From Trogon surrucura (lineage: Eukaryota > Chordata > Aves > Trogoniformes > Trogonidae), in the NCBI GenBank assembly GCA_020746105.1, contig CM036633.1, forward strand, positions 12,880,501-12,944,500: 64,000 nt of DNA, in the 5' to 3' direction. How positions within the stretch are numbered: position 1 is the stretch's first letter; each line of letters starts with the position of its first letter. The position numbers were made by a program, and so were the translations under genes. The notes under the pieces were generated by a model that worked only from the letters and a program-made list of their open reading frames with translations, did not search any database and was not told the DNA's origin. Shown here in pieces: positions 48,346-61,213 of the stretch.

Positions 48346-51300
48346 TACTTAGGTAAACTAAAGTAAGGGTAACATATTGGATTAAAACAATGGAGCAGCT
48401 TGCCCAGTGCTCAGCCTCCAAGAGGAGCTGGCTGCCGAGAAGGTGTAAGCAACCAGCAAAAGCTCGTTTCTGCGCAGTAACGAGGCTCATGGGGAGGAAG
48501 GCAGTGGCTAACCCCAGGCAATGAATGGCTGGCTCATGTCCTAAAGCAGGCGGCTTTATCTCTCTCCTAGAACTTCATCCTACATAATTTAAGTGTGGAT
48601 TTTCAAGTAAATGTCTAATCTTTTGCCAAGCCTACTAAGTTATTTTCCCAAAGTGCCTCAAGACAGAACGGCACAAGTAATATGCACGCTCTTTCTTTAT
48701 CAGTTTTAAATACCCTGCCTTCCAAATTTCTTGGATGTCCCTTTGCTTCTGCACTACAAGAGCAGCGAATAGCCGCTGATGAAGAACCGCACAGATGTTG
48801 CTTTCTCTCTGACAAATTTTTATGCATTATAAGATACACAAAAAATAAACATTGCCAATTTGTATTTTCACTCTGGATTAGTTAATCAATGAAACGCACA
48901 GTGAAAAAAGCCTAGAAGAAATTAGTTTGGAAAGGGGAACTAGGGTAGAGAGGATGCTCGGTGATCACCAGGAGCAAGGGGAGGTAGGCAGGGAGATCAC
49001 TGTGGAGGATGGCTGCGATGCTGAAAAGAAGCCAATGTGGCACAACACTTCCACCGCATCATAAAACGGCCTCATGAAAAAAGCTCTTTTTATGAGAGTG
49101 GGAACAGAACCCAAAAGATGAACAGCAAAGCAGGCAGCAAAAGCAAACAAACAGAACAACCTGCAGTACACAAGTGGAAATGTTCAGCTTGGTTATGAAG
49201 GCAATTTTTTAAGGAGAGATCAGAGTGGTCAGGTCCTTTTATTGTTCAGGAGTTTGACAAGGCTTACCACCACAATATCATCCACCAAAAAAAAAAAAAA
49301 ATAATCCTGGTTTACGTCTCACATTTAGGTAATGAGAAACAACCAACTTGGAACGAATATCTGAGGTTTCATCTGTGGGATTTGCTGGCTGTCAAATATC
49401 GCCTCTTCTCTGCACTGACAGCCCAGCCTCGTTCAGAGACCTTCTCCACTGTTAAGTTTCCTTATTCTGTTTATATATGTTTAGTTTGCTTCACTGTAAA
49501 TATAAAATAAAACAGCATGTCCTGGCTGCTAAAACCTTAGATGGCATACAGTGCTCATCACAGGGTGAGCAGCCTCCCACTGCTGGCTTGTGCCCATCTA
49601 CCAGTTATTACAAACACGCAAGGGAAATGGAAAACCATCCTATACGTGCACAGTGGACCCTTATTAAGTTGTCTTCCTTGATGAGGCTGCTTCAAAGCTA
49701 ATGTAAATAATTAGGAGGCAGTTTTGATTAAGCTTTATCAGAACGAGCACAGAGCAGGGAAGGATTGGTCAGAACTTCAGCTGTGGAAGACCAAGAAAGG
49801 GAGATACTCCTGAAAACAGAACTGCAACTAAAGCTCCGGTAGCATCTATTTCATTTACAGGCATAATCAAGGGCTGGATTAGAGGTGGTGACCTCAAGGC
49901 AGTGCCCTTTTTTTGCAAAGCCAAAGGACAAGCTCTGTAGTTCCTTTCCACTGGTTTTATTTGCAGTATGTTCACTCCTCTGAGCGTAAAGGAACAGGGT
50001 GGTGCCCACCACAGCCCGTGTCACTGCAACTGCAAAAACAACTGGGCATTCGCATTATAATGCTCGGCATTTAATAGTTTTAATTATAAGGAAAAAAGTT
50101 ATAAATTAGGAGGTACTAATTTACATTTTCAAACCAGCGCTATGCACAAAACCAGGAAAATGACACTTCCTATAGTTACGGACATTTTTTGATTACCACT
50201 TCAGACTTGGCATACATGTTTCTGTCTTACTTTCCTTTATAAATAGAACTGATACATTTTCAAGGCATTTAAAATTGCTAGAAAATGCATAGACTGCTTT
50301 CAAAATCAGCACTGCAAAGCCAAGCTGTTTCTTAATACAAATGTTACCTGAGGTAACTTCCAAAAAGATACTATATATAAAAATTCCTTTCCACGGAGGT
50401 GCAAATCACTTAAACAGCTCTAAAAATAGAAGTTTGAGATACTCAAATCAATGAAAATTCAATGCTTTATATCACACGATCATTTGGACCTGGTGCAAAA
50501 TTCATTGGCATCAACAAGAGCATTTGCAACAAAATTCAAGACAGGATGCCCAGTGTCCATTCAGACCGGGCTTCGTTTCAGGAAATTGATGCAAAGATCA
50601 ACGGATTTGCAAACACCAGTATCATCGCTGGTACGGATGTTCCCCCACTGCTTTAAACAAGCCACTTTGCAACCCAATTCCCCATCTGCAGTGCTGGAAG
50701 AGTTTTTTGCACTTTCCCAAAGCAATGCAAAGGGGTTTGGCGGGGAGCAACTCGGAACGTGCGCAAGGCACTTGGAATACAAACGCATTATGTGCTTCTA
50801 AATCATTTCATTTGAAAAAGACCAGCTCCAGACAATTCTGCAGAAAACCTCTTCGCTGCTCATTCAACCCCTTGCAAGCCAGTGCTGTTTTATTTGTGCA
50901 CTATAGCCTCCATAAATTCTGCAAAATTTATGGATTTAAACTCATTTCGGTTTAAGAAACTAATTTCCGTAAATTCAAGTCTGCAATGCTTCAGGGTTGT
51001 AGGAAAAAAAAATGAAGCATTTTGTCTACTGAAAGGAAAACTAGAGATACCTCCTGGGAATAGTTAAAATTGCTTAGTTTCCCTGCTAAGGCCATGAGAG
51101 ACAGCAGTGGGGAAAAAAAAACAGATGTATCCAGTCCCTGGGGATGGCCTCGAGCTCCAGAATTCATTTTCCTTGACTCTTGTCACACCAATGGCATGCC
51201 ACAAGGCTGAGCCTTGACGATCCAGCTGCTGGAATGGGGCAGAGGGGTTTGCTTGGGAGGGAGACTGTGCAGAAAGGGAAAAGGTCTTCCCAAACTGCTG

Positions 51301-52275
51301 ATGCTCCAGGGTTGCATAAATACACACAACAAGATGCATTTAATATAAATGCAGCGAAATTTAACAAGTTCAGCATCCTCTCACCGAACAGCAAAGACTT
51401 ACAGAGCAAGAAAATTCATCCAGATAAAGTGCATTCTGCATTCTCTGCGAGGTACGTAAATCCCAAAGGTTAAAGGGAGGATTCGCAAACGAACTTGAAG
51501 TGGTGTATCCCCCCAAAATTTAAAAGATTGGTCTAACTCAGTCTCTTCCAAATATTTTCTCCCATATTACATGCTCTGTAACTTGGAGAAGAAATACCAA
51601 CTTCTCTGAAATTCACACGCACGTATTATGCTCAGATGAAAATTGAAAAGTTATCATCCACTTCCAGAGTTTTACAGAAGTAGCTAATAATTCCCTTTTT
51701 TCTGTGATTTCTCCTAAGTGAAGGGGGAGAAAAAAACTCTGCCACTTGATGTTAATGGAGTGTTGCACAGACTTTTGCCTGAAGGAAGAGCTTTTAAGCA
51801 AGCAAAACCAGAATTCAGCAGAAAAAGCATCCCCCTTTACCTCAATTAGGAGATGAAAGGGGCCCCCTCAGGTCCCTCGAAACCTGAAAGGACAGGACAG
51901 CGAGAGCAGCAGGGGTAGCAAAGCTTTATGGTTTTTCTTTAAATATTGCAACTGCAATCAGTGAGAAGGAAAGTTTTCAGTTTGCCAGACTTCAAATACA
52001 ATCAAGGGTACTTTTTTTTTACTCAGTAACATCCATGTAAACCTAGAGGAGCTCCGCTGGCATTAATCACCTTGCACATACACTCATCCCTGCATGCAGA
52101 GGGGACTCAGCAGTTGTGGGTTCTCATGCAGCCCTCACCAGGGTTGTGCTCCCAGCAGAGCATTAAGTATCGTGATTAACATCTGTCGCCTGAGCTTTGC
52201 TTTTTCCTCTTCTCCTTGGAGTGTGGTGTTGTGCGCAGGACAGCATTTTGCTTTGACATAAGTACCAGGACTAAA

Positions 52276-52317
52276 AGAATCAAAGAATCATAGAATCATA
52301 GAATCATAGAATCATAG
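52276..52317. repeat. CR1 3'-terminal octamer array
   Basis: AGAATCAA followed by four consecutive TAGAATCA-type octamers. This is the 3' end of the element at 52277-54690. CR1 ends in such short repeats instead of poly(A), and reverse transcription is thought to start on them. Confidence 0.93.
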
Positions 52318-54690
52318 AATGTTAGGGATTGGAAGGGACCTCGAAAGATCATCAAGTCCAATCCCCCTGCCAGAGCAGGAATGCCTAGACTATGCCACAC
52401 AGGAACGTGTCCAGGCAGGTCTTGAATGTCTCCAGAGAAGGAGACTCCACAACCTCCCTGGGCAGCCTGTTCCAGTGTTCCGTCACCCTCACTGAGAAGA
52501 AGTTTCTTCTCGAGTTTAAGCGGAACCTCTTATGTTCCAGTTTCAGCCCATTACCCCTTGTCCTATCATTGGTTGTCACCGAGAAGAGCCTGGCTCCATC
52601 CTCGTGACACTCACCCTTGATATATTTGTAAACATTAATGAGGTCACCCCTCAGCCTCCTCTTCTCCAAACTAAAGAGCCCCAGCTCCTTCAGTCTTTTC
52701 TCATAAGGGAGATGCTCCACTCCCTTAATCATCCTAGTTGCCCTGTGCTGGACTCTCTCCAGCAGTTCCCTGTCTTTCTTGAACTGAGGGGCCCAGAACT
52801 GGACACAGTATTCCAGATGGGGTCTCACCAGGGCAGAGTAGAGGGGAAGGAGAACCTATCTCGACCTACTAACCACCCCCCTTCTAATACACCCCAGGAT
52901 GCCATTGGCCTTCCTGGCCACAAGGGCACAGTGCTGGCTCATGGTCATCCTGCTGTCCACCAAGACTCCCAGGTCCCTTTCCCCTACACTACTCTCTAAT
53001 AAGTCATTCCCCAACTTATACTGGAACCTGGGGTTGTTCCTACCCAGATGCAAGACTCTACACTTACCCTTGTTATATTTCATTAAATTTTTCCCCGCCC
53101 AACCCTCCAGCCTGTCCAGGTCTCGCTGGATGGCAGCACAGCCTTCTGGTGTGTCAGCCACTCCTCCCAGCTTGGTGTCATCAGCAAACTTGCTGATAGT
53201 ACTCTCTAGTCCCTCATCCAAGTCATCGATGAATATATTGAATAATACTGGTCCCAGTACCGACCCTTGAGGCACTCCACTGGATACAGGCCTCCAACCA
53301 GACTCCGCCCCATTGACCACAACTCTTTGGCTTCTTCCCCTCAGCCAGTTCACAGTCCACCTCACTACCCGAGAGTCTAGACCACACTTCTGCAGTTTAG
53401 CAGCAAGGATGCTGTGGGAGACTGTGTCAAATGCTTTACTGAAGTCAAGGTAGACCACATCCACCGCTCGGCCATCATCTATCCACCTTGTTATATCCTC
53501 ATAAAAGGCTATGAGGTTAGTCAAGCACGACTTCCCTTTGGTGAAGCCATGTTGACTGTCTCTAATGACCCTCTTATCCCTGATATGCCTTGAGATGGCA
53601 CCAAGGATAAGTCGTTCCATCACTTTCCCAGGGATGGAGGTGAGGCTGACCGGTCTATAGTTTCCCGGGTCCTCCTTCTTGCCCTTTTTGAAGACTGGAG
53701 TGACATTTGCTTCCCTCCAGTCCTCAGGCACCTCTCCCGTCTCCCAAGACTTGGCAAAGATGATGGAGAGTGGTCTAGCAATGACATCAGCCCGCTCCCT
53801 CAGTACCCGTGGATGCATCCCGTCTGGACCCATGGATTTATGGATGTCCAGATTGCTTAATTGGTCCCTAATCCAGTCCTCATCGACTAAAGCAAACTCC
53901 TCCACTGCCCTGACTTCCTCTGGGGCCTCAGGGGAATGGGGCTCCTCAGGACAGCCTCCGGCAGAGTAGACAGAGGCAAAGAAGGCATTCAGTAACTCTG
54001 CCTTCTCTGTATCATGGGTCACCAAGGCACCCACCTCATTCATCAGTGGGCCTACATTGCCTCTGGTGTTAGTTTTATCTGCCACGTATTTGAAAAAGCT
54101 CTTCCTGTTGTCCTTGACCCCTCTCGCCAGGTTCAATTCTAGGGAGGCCTTCGCTTTCCTAGTTGCCTCCCTACACCCTCGGACAACAGCCTTATATTCT
54201 TCCCAAGTGGCCAGCCCTGCCTTCCAAGATCTGTAAATTCTCCTCTTGCCCTTGAGCTTACCCAGCAGATCCCTGTTTAGCCACGCAGGTCTCCTGGCTC
54301 CCTTCCTTGACTTCCTACGTGTCGGGATGCTCTGATCTTGAGCACGGTAGAAGCAGTCCCTGAACGCTAACCAACTGTCTTGGGCCCCTTTACCTTCAAA
54401 CAGCCTTGCCCATGGGATTTTCTCTAGTAATTGCTTGAAAAATCCAAAGTTTGCCTTGGCAAAGTCCAGGGTTGCAATTCTGCTTGCTATTTTGTTTCTG
54501 CTACATGAGATCCTGAACTCCACCATTTCATGGTCACTGCAGCCAAGGCAGCCCTCAACCTTTACTGCTTCAACCAGATCCTCCTTGTTAGCGAGGATGA
54601 GGTCCAGCAGTGCTCCTCTCCTAGTCGGCTCCTCCACCATTTGCATCAGAAAATTATCATCGATGCACTGGAGGAACCTCCTGGACTGTG
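52277..54690 (-). mobile_element. Young 5'-truncated CR1 LINE, about 2.4 kb
   Basis: This is the longest retroelement in the window. It starts (5', at about 54690) inside the endonuclease part of ORF2 and runs through the whole reverse transcriptase and C-terminal region to the 3' UTR. The 3' end is a run of about five AATCATAG octamers (as seen on the plus strand, 52276-52317), the hallmark of CR1. ORF1, the 5' UTR and most of the endonuclease are missing, so it cannot retrotranspose itself. The reading frame has one stop and no frameshift, which indicates a recent insertion. It lies in the same orientation as PTPRT. No convincing target-site duplication is visible at the two ends. Confidence 0.95.
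52385..54646 (-). pseudogene. CR1 ORF2 fragment (endonuclease end plus reverse transcriptase), single nonsense codon
   Basis: The 5' part is a 596-codon open frame (54646-52856). Residues about 1-50 are the end of the apurinic-endonuclease domain (CSDHEMVEF at 36-44). The RT domain follows: [13 protein letters not shown] (272-284), [12 protein letters not shown] (326-337), [14 protein letters not shown] (365-378), the catalytic box [16 protein letters not shown] (397-411), [16 protein letters not shown] (457-472) and the catalytic FADD box (487-490). A TAG at 52858-52856 interrupts the usual [14 protein letters not shown] sequence where a GAG would be expected. The same frame then continues to 52385 ([15 protein letters not shown], then [32 protein letters not shown]). 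It encodes the RNA-templated DNA polymerase used for target-primed reverse transcription. Both catalytic aspartate boxes are intact, but the fragment lacks its N-terminus. Confidence 0.93.
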
Positions 54691-54892
54691 GCTAAGGCGA
54701 ACAATGCATATTTTCATGTGAGACCATCGCAGTAAAAGTTCAGAAGCCCCATTGCTCAAGGCAATTAAAATTCAGCATTGAAGAGTCGACCCAGAATAGC
54801 CCCAACACTGGCTCAGGGTGGGAAAGGTGTTGCTGGAGTTTTTAACTGCATCTAACGCCCAGTACTAAGCAAGAGAAAAACAACAGAATCAT

Positions 54893-55293
54893 AGAATCAT
54901 AGAATGTTAGGGATTGGAAGGGACCTCGAAAGATCATCAAGTCCAATCCCCCTGCCAGAGCAGGAATGCCTAGACTATGCCACACAGGAACGTGTCCAGG
55001 CAGGTCTTGAATGTCTCCAGAGAAGGAGACTCCACAGCCTCTCTGGGCAGCCTGTTCCAGGGCTCCGTCACCCTCACTGAGAAGAAGTTTCTTCTCGAGT
55101 TTAAGCGGAACCTCTTATGTTCCAGTTTCAGCCCATTACCCCTTGTCCTATCAGTGGCTGTCACCGAGAAGAGCCTGGCTCCATCCTCGTGACACTCACC
55201 CTTGATATATTTGTAAACATTAATGAGGTCACCCATCAGTCTCCTCTTCTCCAAACTAAAGAGCCCCAGCTCCCTCAGTCTTTTCTCATAAGG
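54893..55293 (-). mobile_element. CR1 LINE 3' fragment, same subfamily as the 52277-54690 copy
   Basis: The sequence is almost identical to 52300-52720 of the neighbouring element: I count about nine differences in roughly 390 aligned bases by eye. The minus strand encodes the ORF2 end ([17 protein letters not shown], then [37 protein letters not shown]) with no stop before the natural one. The 3' end has two to three AATCATAG octamers at 54893-54910. The 5' truncation is at about 55293, where the match to the other copy stops at CATAAGG. The gap to the neighbour's 5' end is about 200 bp. Confidence 0.94.
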
Positions 55294-58200
55294 AAAGTAA
55301 TGGTAACTATAAAGAGGATGGGTATCTTTAAGAAATATACAGTGTCTTCTGAGTTGTAAACTCACAAAATACCCAATTCACATAATCCATAATAAAAAGA
55401 TGGCAAGAACAGGCCCACGCAAGAAAGAATTGTAAGCCAACAGCAAAAGGTAAGAGAACTGACCTCCGAGTTGCAGATGTGTGCAGCCTCATTGGAGAAA
55501 GAACAAGGAGGAAAAAAGAAAACCCAATCTCTTCTCTAGTTAGTGGTAACAATACAACTTTTTTCTTGTCTCTTGTGTCTAACTATAAAGCCAGGACAAA
55601 TCCTCCATTGCCTACTCCACTTAATAAGAACGTTGCTATCCATCCAACGCTCCTGTGTGTTCTTTGATACCGAGAGAAGGAAGACAATGATGACTTTCAA
55701 AGGTGACATTTTATTCATTAATGTTTCTCCACAGTCACTTTCCCTTTGTCAGACACTTATCCCCGTAACACAAAGGCTCCGCACAACTCCCCTGCAGTTC
55801 TTTTCTCTCCACGCTGATTCAATGCCACACGAAGACACTTCACTTTTCTCCTCTTGACCGCCTCACGAACAGTGCTATTTTGTCATAGATGACCTGCCTG
55901 CCACTTAAAAAACATCTGAAGGAAATAGTAAGTGCTGACAGTCTCTAGGAAAATCAGCAGAATACTTAAGGAAAATGATTTTTCCTTTTCTCAGTTAGTG
56001 GTCTGACCCCACCTCTCTGTCAGCAGACACTGGGAAATCCGACATAGCTTTGATTACATAGACCTGCTCCGAGCATCTCTGCTTTAGGAGACTGCCAAAA
56101 GTTCAAGCTTATTACCCAAATTGTTTCAAACCAAACAACAAAGCAAACAAACTTTATCAGACTGGACATACCAACAAGAGATACCAGCACAAGCTGAGAA
56201 TAAAAAAAAAAAAGCCCAGAGTCCCAGTTCTGGACTTCACAAACTACACATGACAAGGCGACAACTTTATTCATTCAAGAAGACTACTCTCACCTTTGCT
56301 GATGCTCCACACATCAAATAAGATGAAAGCATTTACATAATGACTGCAGCCTTTTCCACTCTCAGCAGCCAGTGCCTCCAGCCAACATGGGAGGAAGAGC
56401 CTTAGTGCCCACACCCAGCATAAGAAATGCCTTGTCTTTCTGCAGCTGAAATTTTAATCTTGACCTGTCCAAGCTATACTAAGCTCTTCAAAAGGGTTAT
56501 AGGAATTATTTCAAAAATAAAAAAAAAATAGTCCTCTCGCTCTACGTAGACATCAGTAATTCTTCCTGAGCCCATTTTAGATACACTAAGCTTTAAAGGA
56601 TTGCTGTGAGTTCATTTTCACCTTTAATATCCTTACCTGTGCACTGAAATCAGGGAGTCAAGCAGCTCGTTTGCCCAACACACATGCATATTCAACTACA
56701 AATTTACTTTTACAAGAAGGTGCTACACATTATTTATACCCAATTATCAAATGTGGCATGTTTCATTTTGAATCTTCTTCCAAACTGTGTTGCAAGGTTT
56801 GTAAATTAAGTTTTTCCTCCTTTGTTCTGTCACTGGAGTGCCAAAAAGAGAAGCATTTCCAACTGAATGTGTGTCACTTCTGAAAGGTATTCACAAGTAG
56901 AGTGTATACTTCACTCTAGGTCAGCCTATTTAAGAGCAACAGTGAAGGGGGGAAAAGTATTCACTCAAAACAATCCCTCCACTCCCAGGGACCCACATGA
57001 CCTAGCAAGAAAATTTCCAATTCAGCATTGACCCAAAGACACAGTAGTCATCAAAATTCCCATTACAAAAAGCTTCAACTTTATTTTTCTGTTTTATCCC
57101 AAACTGCAGAGGGTGATGTGGTTATCAAAGCACTTTTAAATGCTCACGTTATTCTTCAAGCTTATATTCCAGGAGTCAGTAAAAGTTTACTGTGCTCCTA
57201 GATATGGTATCACATTAAGTTGGGTCACAGAGATTTCATGTTTCAAATTCTCAAAAAGACAGAAATCTCTCCTGCATTTACCGAAACAAAACACACCCCG
57301 TGAATCTACATTACTTACATAACAACTAGTTTGAGAAAACCAAACTGACATCGTCCATAAACCAGTCTTCCACACTCTTGCCAGTTAGGACAGTGATTTT
57401 CTTTTAACTGATGACTAAACTTAAGTTTAAAGCCACCAAACATCCCAGCAGTGTGGAGAGGCTGCGAGATGCAGCGCTGTTTGTTTTTCTCAAAATACTG
57501 ACCTCCTACATCTCCTGATGTGAAGGACCCTTTGTTGCAGGTGACAAATCAAGGCAGAAATGACAAGTCAATCACTTCATATTATGTTAGTCCTTCACTT
57601 CTTAGATACAGATATCCAGAAAACAACAGAAGGAAGGCAGAGAAAGCCGAGGACTGTCTCCAACTTCCTTAATAAAACAGGAAGGGAGCAGACTCTGCTA
57701 TCAAGGCAAACATACAACATGTGCCCAGGAGGATACCTGGATTTGGGAAAGCAGCAGAAAAAAACCCAACATCTATGACATGGCCAAGACAAACAAGAAA
57801 TGCAATGGTTTGCTGTGAATGCTCTTTGAGATAATGAGGTATGTCACATACGAGTGCCTGATCCAACCCCTGTTAATATCGTGTAGTGAAGTTTGTTCTT
57901 GGAATCCTGATAATGAGACACTTACCATGACAGGACCCACTTAGTCTTCTCTAATTTTAGAGCTATGATTTCACTAACATTATAATTTTAAAGAAACCAA
58001 GTATTAGGATTTTCTTCATACTATTTTATGTTGGGAAGCAGAGGTGAGACTGCAGACCAAGGACATAGGAAGGAGAAATTTCATTATCACTATTTCTTTA
58101 TCCAGCCACGTCTCCATTGTTTTCCTGCTTTGTCCTGTTTTCAGTAAATAAATCAAGACCTATAATGGACGGATCCTCACAGCATCTTCAGGACAGGAAT

Positions 58201-59107
58201 ACGCCCCTGAAATGCCACATGAAACACATGTACTTAAAAACAAACACAGTGCTACCTCTAGAGCTGCCACATTTCTGAAATACTCAGACACAGCTAAAAA
58301 ATGTCTATCACTGAGCAGACTCAAGAAAGAACACACTGACAAACAAGGCACCTCTACAACAGTAAAGAAGTTAACCATGCAATTAAACAGAGGAAGACTT
58401 GCATACTGCAGAATGATATGGCTAATTAGGCTTTTTAAAAAAACTTGTACAAGTATTCACCTTAATTAGGCACGGGGAAAAAAAAAAAATCACTCAGGTG
58501 GTACCCTCTTAGTATTTGTGCCTCACTGCAATCCCAGAGAGGTAAATATTTGCCCTATCCCAGGAGGTAGGGCACAATAAGGTGCAATAAAGAAAAGAGA
58601 CTTAATAATGTGAGATACATACAAAATAGCAGACAGAAAATATTGACTCAGCAGAACATCATTTGGAATAGACTTCAGGTCAAGTCTAGCGTGGCAGTGG
58701 TTGAAGAAAAATAAAAAAAGCACCCAAACTGACAGCTATTTGCTGAAGTTGCTGGGAAAAGGCAAGAAATCAAAAAAGTGAGATGCTGTGTCAACATTTA
58801 CCATTAAATACTCTTAATACACAATTTGGATGATTAATTCCAATAAACCCAACAGCAGATGAGCAAAGAACACTTATGCAAACTCTGCTCTCCTTATTTG
58901 TCGGTAATGGAACATATGTGAGGAGCACAGAACTGAGGGCATCAGACCGAACCAAAATACGAGGCAAGACTGAGGTTACAGAAACACCAAGAGCTCTCAG
59001 TCCCTAAACCTTGGACTCCAAAGGTACGAGTTACAAAAACGCTGCCACTCGGAGGAAACCTTTTCCCAGGGCCATGTGACACAGTCTGGTGGAAGGGACA
59101 GACTGCA
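55294..59107. other. Intronic, non-coding; nothing recognised
   Basis: AT-rich sequence, short A runs only (56201-56212, 58481-58490). No repeat family, RNA gene or exon recognised. Confidence 0.65.
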
Positions 59108-59490
59108 GTAGAATCAGAGAATAGAATCATAGAATGGTTTTAAGCTTGGAAGGGACCTTCAAGATCATCTCTCTCCCACTAGACCAGGTTGCTCAAAGCC
59201 TCAGCCAACCTGGCCTTGAACACGTCCAGGGATGGGGCATCCACAGCCTCCTTGGGCAACCAGTGCCAGTGCCTCACCACCCTCATGGTGCAGAATTTCT
59301 TCCTTACATCTAATCTAAATCTACCCTCTTGCAGTTGTGCTGTGGGCTCCAGAGCTCGACTCAGCACTCCAGGTAGGGCCTCACCAGAGCAGAGGGGGAG
59401 AATTACCTCCCTCGCCCTGCTGGTCACACTCCTTTTGATGCAGCCCAGGACACAGTTTGCTTTTTGGGCTGCAAGTGCACACACAGAGAG
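59108..59490 (-). mobile_element. CR1 LINE fragment with internal deletion
   Basis: The minus strand reads ALAAQKANCVLGCIKRSVTS, then RAREVILPLCSGEALPGVLS, RALEPTAQLQ and then directly EGRFRLDVRKKF, RHWHWLPKEAVDAPSLDVFK and ARLAEALSNLV. The stretch between the ALEPTAQLQ and GRFRLDVRKKF parts, which in other copies includes the [14 protein letters not shown] segment, is missing without breaking the frame. The 3' UTR shows the complement of AAGCTTGGAAGGGACCTTCA and the end GAATAGAATCATAGAATGG at 59118-59136. It is a different subfamily from the 52-kb copies. Confidence 0.9.
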
Positions 59491-60004
59491 CTCCCAAGTC
59501 TCCAGGTGAGCTGCTAGGTGCTCTCTGTGCATGAGGATGGATTCTCTCCCTTGGAGATGTATGAGAAGGCAGTAGCTACCTTCCATATTTTCCTGGTTAG
59601 TTTTTGTTAAATGAGCACCTTGAAAACATGATAAAACTTCAATATTTAAAACGTTTGAGCCTCTGTTCGGTGCATACAACCTATACCCAGAGGACAACGT
59701 TCAGCTTTGTTACAGCAGTGCAAATCCAGATGTCTTCATTTATTTATCTTTTCTAAGCAGTGACTCTACATCTGTACTAACACGTTTCAGAACAGGATTT
59801 GGCTCCAGTGCATGCTGTCAGCAGTGATCCTCCTAAGCCCGTAATAATCAGAAGGGTGTTTTTTTTTCTGCTAAAACAAGACACCAGCTGGATACCCCCC
59901 ACCTCCCTAGTGCCTATAGTCCCAAAACCCACAAAACTGATGGTAGCCCAAACACTTCTCGAGAGCCAAGAGCAGAACACACAGCTACGGTCTCAGCCTG
60001 ATAT
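59491..60004. other. Intronic spacer between CR1 fragments
   Basis: The first 40-50 bases may be further decayed CR1 (a REHLAAHLETWELSV-like translation precedes the clear match). The rest is unrecognised. Confidence 0.5.
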
Positions 60005-60104
60005 TATGGGGCTTCAGGACATGGTTTAGTGATGGACCTGACATTGCTAAGTTAATAGCTGGTCTCAATCTTAAAGGTCTTTTCCAACCCAAATGATCCT
60101 ATGA
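60005..60104 (+). mobile_element. CR1 LINE 3' tail
   Basis: Plus-strand 3' UTR remnant: GGGCTTCAGGACATGGTTTA, GTGATGGACCTGACATTGCT, then AATCTTAAAGGTCTTTTCCA and AACCCAAATGATCCTATGA. It belongs to the same GACATGGTTTAGTG class as 34920-35158 and 36755-37025, but inserted in the opposite orientation. It is non-coding. Confidence 0.85.
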
Positions 60105-61213
60105 ACACAGAACTGCTCAACATCACATTTTCCTGCGGCTACCCACAAAATTCAGTCTCTCTTTTCTCCCAGCTACTGACAGCATCCGAGCTGACAAAAA
60201 AAAGGCTTCGACTCTTTCACAGTGACTAAATATAAAATCACTTTCAAGTGGTTCTGTTGGACAGTATATCTAAAAAACGTTAGTGCCAAAGAGCACACAA
60301 ACAAAAAAAGGAAAAGGTTGAGAAAACATGGAGCAGGGCAGAAAATAACCATGGTTACACAGGGATGCTCATCCAGATTTATAATCCTGGCATTAGAGGA
60401 CAGCTGTCTTGTTTATTAAGGAGTAAAGTTACCAAAGAGCTGAGTAAAAGCCTCATGATTGATGCCTGGAACAGAAGTGAGACCGAGTTATTAACTACAC
60501 ATTTGCCAGTGAAAGGGCAGAACACCTCTGTTGTCAGGCACAGCTACATCTCGGCCAGATGCTCATCTCCAAACTTGGAGGTACCCATGTATGTAAGTTA
60601 AGAGTGGTTTATCTCTCTCAAAAACATATCTGGCCTTTTTTTTTTTTTTTTCAGTGTATGCACACCCACTTTATAAAGCTGCCCTCAGACATGTCTACAG
60701 GGTCCAATCTCCTTAAGTGCTCGCATTTTATGATGTTTCATAAAGTACACATTAGTCCACTTCAGCAGCCTTGCTTAAAATTTGTGGGATGACAGCTGCA
60801 ACCTTCAGTCTTTGTGTTTTTTTAAAAAAAGAAAAACACACAAAAAAAAGCACCTAAGTTTTGTACCTGATCAGTAGCTGTGTTCACCAATAGATTACTT
60901 TTGTTTTAATTGAGTCTGCTGAAGCTCCACACTTATCCAGAATGAAAGAAAAACTAAGTTAGAGTCAGACAGAAATACATACTTGGCAAATATAGTCCTA
61001 GCAAGCCCCACTCCTCAGCTCGCAAAAAGCCCCAACAGGTGAATCCAACAACTAATATGAAGAGTCACTTTTCAATCTTCCCAGATATTGAAGTAAAAGA
61101 AACTAACTTTGCTGCTGTAAGCAAAGAGAGCGACCAGTTTTCATCCCAACCACGCAGGAAACTTCATTGTTGTAGACTACGTGTCCCCACCATAAGAGGG
61201 ACATGGATCTGTT
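60105..61213. other. Intronic spacer, non-coding
   Basis: Contains T15 at about 60637-60651 and A-rich runs near 60820-60850. Nothing else recognised. Confidence 0.65.

Larger units (their letters stand above)
44961..52276. other. Intronic, non-coding
   Basis: The start may still contain unaligned parts of the old LINE relic (to about 45240). The AAAC-rich tract is at 46128, the candidate element at 48105-48345, and a GCATTATAATGC palindrome near 50052. No exon found. Confidence 0.6.

Noticed and set aside
52532-53270. Plus-strand open frames over the CR1 (also 54435-54721 and 8067-8478)
   Set aside because: They are antisense shadows of CR1 ORF2, which is clearly coded on the minus strand.
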